Shown one piece after another: positions 14,864 through 16,322 of a stretch of DNA of 16,322 nucleotides. Where the stretch lies: NCBI GenBank assembly GCA_049644265.1, contig JBARRO010000237.1, positions 1 to 16,322 on the forward strand, written 5' to 3'. Under the pieces are notes generated by a model. The model ran no database searches and had not been told where the DNA came from. It saw nothing but the letters and a program-made list of their open reading frames with translations. The stretch's first letter is position 1; each line of letters starts with the position of its first letter. The position numbers were made by a program, and so were the translations under genes. This stretch comes from JBARRO01 sp049644265 (GTDB taxonomy: Bacteria > Bacteroidota > Ignavibacteria > UBA10030).

Positions 14864-15853
14864 ATGCCCGCTTCCATTGTTCTCGTCACCGGCGGTACCG
14901 GATTTATCGGCAGCCACACCGTGGAGGAACTCCTCCGAAGAAATTTCAACGTTCGTTGTGCCGTACGACCCGGACGTAAGGGACTTGGCTGGCTTCAAGG
15001 TCTCCCCGTTGAGACGGTTGAGGCCGACCTCTCCAACCCTTCCTCCCTGCTTCCACTCCTCGTCGACGTTTCGTTCGTGATTCATATCGCGGGCGTCACC
15101 AAGGCGAAAACTAGAAAAGAATACTGCCGGGGCAACGTTCTCACGACGGAGTCACTCCTCGAGGCATGCGCCCGGAAGAAATCCATCGAAAAGTTTTGCT
15201 TTGTCAGCAGCCTGACCGTCGTTGGCCCCAGCCCCGACGGGAGTCCGGTCGACGAATCAACTGCCTATCACCCTTTGACGGCGTACGCAGAGTCAAAGCT
15301 TGAAGCGGAATCCGTCTGTCTGAAGTACGCATCTTCCGTGCCGCTGGTGATTGTTCGTCCCCCCACCGTCTACGGACCGCGCGATCGCGACACACTCGAA
15401 ATGTTTCGTTGGGTCGGTTATGGAATCAAGCCGATCATCGGTTCAAAGAACAAATCGCTCAGTCTGGTCCACGCGGCCGATCTCGCCCGCGGGATCGTGG
15501 AAGCCACGCTTTCCCCAAAAACTGCCGGAGAAACATATTTTATCTCCGATCCAATGATCTATACCTTTGATTCAATTATTTCGAAGCTCTCAACGCTCGA
15601 GGGACGGCGGACAATTCCGGTGCGATTTCCAAAGGCCTTGCTGTATGCGGTTGCGGGAATCGTGGAGGCGGTGTCTTTTTTTGGCCCGATTCCTGCGGTC
15701 CTGAGCGTGGATAAGGCACGGGATCTCCTCCAGGCGCATTGGGTCTGCAGCCCGGCCAAGATCAAGAATCATATTGGATTTTCCACGACAATTTCGATGG
15801 AGAGGGGGTTTGAGAGTACGTACCGGTGGTACAAGGAACACAGCTGGCTTTAG
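14864..15853 (+). CDS. NAD(P)-dependent epimerase/reductase of the extended SDR family
   Basis: The 329-residue protein starts with the Rossmann motif VTGGTGFIGSHTVEELL (8-24), has IHIAGVTK (74-81), FVSSLTVVGP with S115/S116, and the catalytic YAESK (Y141, K145), then VRPPTVYGPRDRD. It thus keeps the full Ser-Tyr-Lys set and the NAD-binding glycine pattern of the extended SDR (NAD-dependent epimerase/dehydratase) family, which also includes 3-beta-HSD-like and dihydroflavonol reductase-like members. Divergent from spt with overlapping promoters, it is a candidate for the ceramide/3-ketosphinganine reductase, like CerR of Caulobacter; that is inference from context. A nucleotide-sugar or other sterol-like epimerase is the alternative. 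ATG 14864 lacks a strong Shine-Dalgarno site. Confidence 0.85.
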   Translation: MPASIVLVTGGTGFIGSHTVEELLRRNFNVRCAVRPGRKGLGWLQGLPVETVEADLSNPSSLLPLLVDVSFVIHIAGVTKAKTRKEYCRGNVLTTESLLEACARKKSIEKFCFVSSLTVVGPSPDGSPVDESTAYHPLTAYAESKLEAESVCLKYASSVPLVIVRPPTVYGPRDRDTLEMFRWVGYGIKPIIGSKNKSLSLVHAADLARGIVEATLSPKTAGETYFISDPMIYTFDSIISKLSTLEGRRTIPVRFPKALLYAVAGIVEAVSFFGPIPAVLSVDKARDLLQAHWVCSPAKIKNHIGFSTTISMERGFESTYRWYKEHSWL

Positions 15854-15871
15854 TACATGAATAGGAGTGAC

Positions 15872-16246
15872 ATGAGAGATTATCTACTCGTGTTTCTGGG
15901 GGGAGGATTGGGAGCAGCCGCGCGATATTGGATGTCTGTTGCCGTCTACCGCTGGCTTCCGGCAGATTTCCCCTACGGAAACCTCGCCGTCAATCTGCTT
16001 GGTTGCTTTCTGATCGGACTCCTGATGGCGAGCTCGGAGGGACGTCTTGTCATGCATCCGTCGCTCAGAACCTTTCTCGCCATCGGCATTCTGGGAGGAT
16101 TCACAACTTTCTCATCGTTCAGCTACGAGACAATATCCTTGTTGAGGGACCGTGAGCTCTCTCTGGCGTCGGTCAACGTGCTGTCGACGGTTCTCGGCTG
16201 TCTTGCAGCAACATTCGTTGGCACCGTTGCCGGAAAAATACTCTAG
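15872..16246 (+). CDS. crcB: Fluoride channel CrcB/FluC
   Basis: The 124-residue four-helix protein exports fluoride as an antiparallel dimer. It shows GGGLGAAARYW (10-20), YGNLAVNLLGCFLIG (35-49) with the pore Asn N41, and GILGGFTTFSSFSYE (72-86) with the phenylalanine 'box' region and sodium-site backbone. ATG 15872 is chosen because AGGAG (15863-15867) lies four nt before it and the length then equals the family norm; the in-frame ATG at 15857 adds MNRSD. It begins 18 nt after the reductase stop, so is probably co-transcribed. No fluoride riboswitch was recognised upstream. Confidence 0.95.
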   Translation: MRDYLLVFLGGGLGAAARYWMSVAVYRWLPADFPYGNLAVNLLGCFLIGLLMASSEGRLVMHPSLRTFLAIGILGGFTTFSSFSYETISLLRDRELSLASVNVLSTVLGCLAATFVGTVAGKIL

Positions 16247-16322
16247 TGCCGCTTCTCAGAAATATCCTTGTATTGAACGTAGCCATCTGTGGAGGAAGCG
16301 AGCACTAGTGCCCGTTCTCGAA
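16243..16322. repeat. Imperfect direct repeat at the right edge
   Basis: CTAGTGCCGCTTCTCAGAA begins at 16243 (at the crcB stop) and a similar CTAGTGCCCGTTCTCGAA begins at 16305, a period of about 62. The second copy meets the window end. GGAGGA (16291-16296) precedes a GTG at 16308 by 11 nt, so a following gene may begin here, but too little is visible to call it. Confidence 0.35.

Noticed and set aside
15854..15871. Fluoride riboswitch before crcB
   Set aside because: Only 18 nt separate the genes and no riboswitch-like pattern is visible.
1..16322. tRNA, rRNA, insertion sequence or transposase
   Set aside because: No tRNA-like or rRNA segments, transposase motifs or terminal inverted repeats with target duplications were seen.

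Overview
The window looks like chromosomal DNA from a Gram-negative bacterium of the Bacteroidota/Chlorobiota/Ignavibacteriota (FCB) group, with mid-50s percent GC judged by eye. Four things point there: a PorU-type protein of the type IX secretion system, a Bacteroides-like serine palmitoyltransferase, a lipoprotein paired with a FadL/PorV-like outer-membrane barrel, and GlgA/GmhB-type sugar metabolism. Several genes have clear Shine-Dalgarno sites, and the best promoter candidates are sigma70-like (-35/-10 with a 17-nt spacer) rather than the Bacteroidia type. That suggests an Ignavibacteria- or Rhodothermia-like lineage more than a classical Bacteroides, but this is inference.

Layout. (1) 1-1509, minus: 5' part of a porU-like gene, open through the left edge. 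(2) 1510-1861: a structured leader/terminator region, a 46-residue small ORF on minus, and the start of a plus-strand operon. (3) 1862-9991, plus, eight tightly spaced genes: glgA, gmhB, a duplicated-domain surface lipoprotein, an outer-membrane barrel, rpiB, glyA, tatC and a long-chain polyprenyl diphosphate synthase. (4) 9992-10233: convergent intergenic region made largely of tandem repeats (14 bp x2.4, 48 bp x2). (5) 10230-14741, minus, read right to left: serine palmitoyltransferase (spt), a two-part GNAT-like protein, ilvE, a stand-alone cyclic-nucleotide-binding protein and a UspA protein with a basic tail. (6) 14742-14863: a compact divergent promoter region. (7) 14864-16246, plus: an NAD-dependent epimerase/reductase and a CrcB/FluC fluoride channel. 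(8) 16247-16322: edge with an imperfect direct repeat.

The most interesting region is 12310-15853. A serine palmitoyltransferase, a GNAT-like N-acyltransferase candidate and an SDR-type reductase surround one promoter region in which two near-consensus promoters face each other and share their -10 hexamers. This gene set resembles the bacterial ceramide pathway known from Caulobacter (Spt, CerR and bCerS), so I propose a sphingolipid/ceramide locus. IlvE in the same transcription unit could supply branched-chain keto acids for iso-branched sphingoid bases. The spt call is strong, the assignment of the other two to ceramide steps is inference, and the fluoride channel may be a passenger.

Other points of note: porU and the GNAT-like gene each begin within about 30 nt downstream of a terminator-like hairpin on the same strand. 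Several starts (TTG for spt and the prenyl synthase, inner ATG for crcB, rpiB and uspA) are fixed by Shine-Dalgarno spacing.
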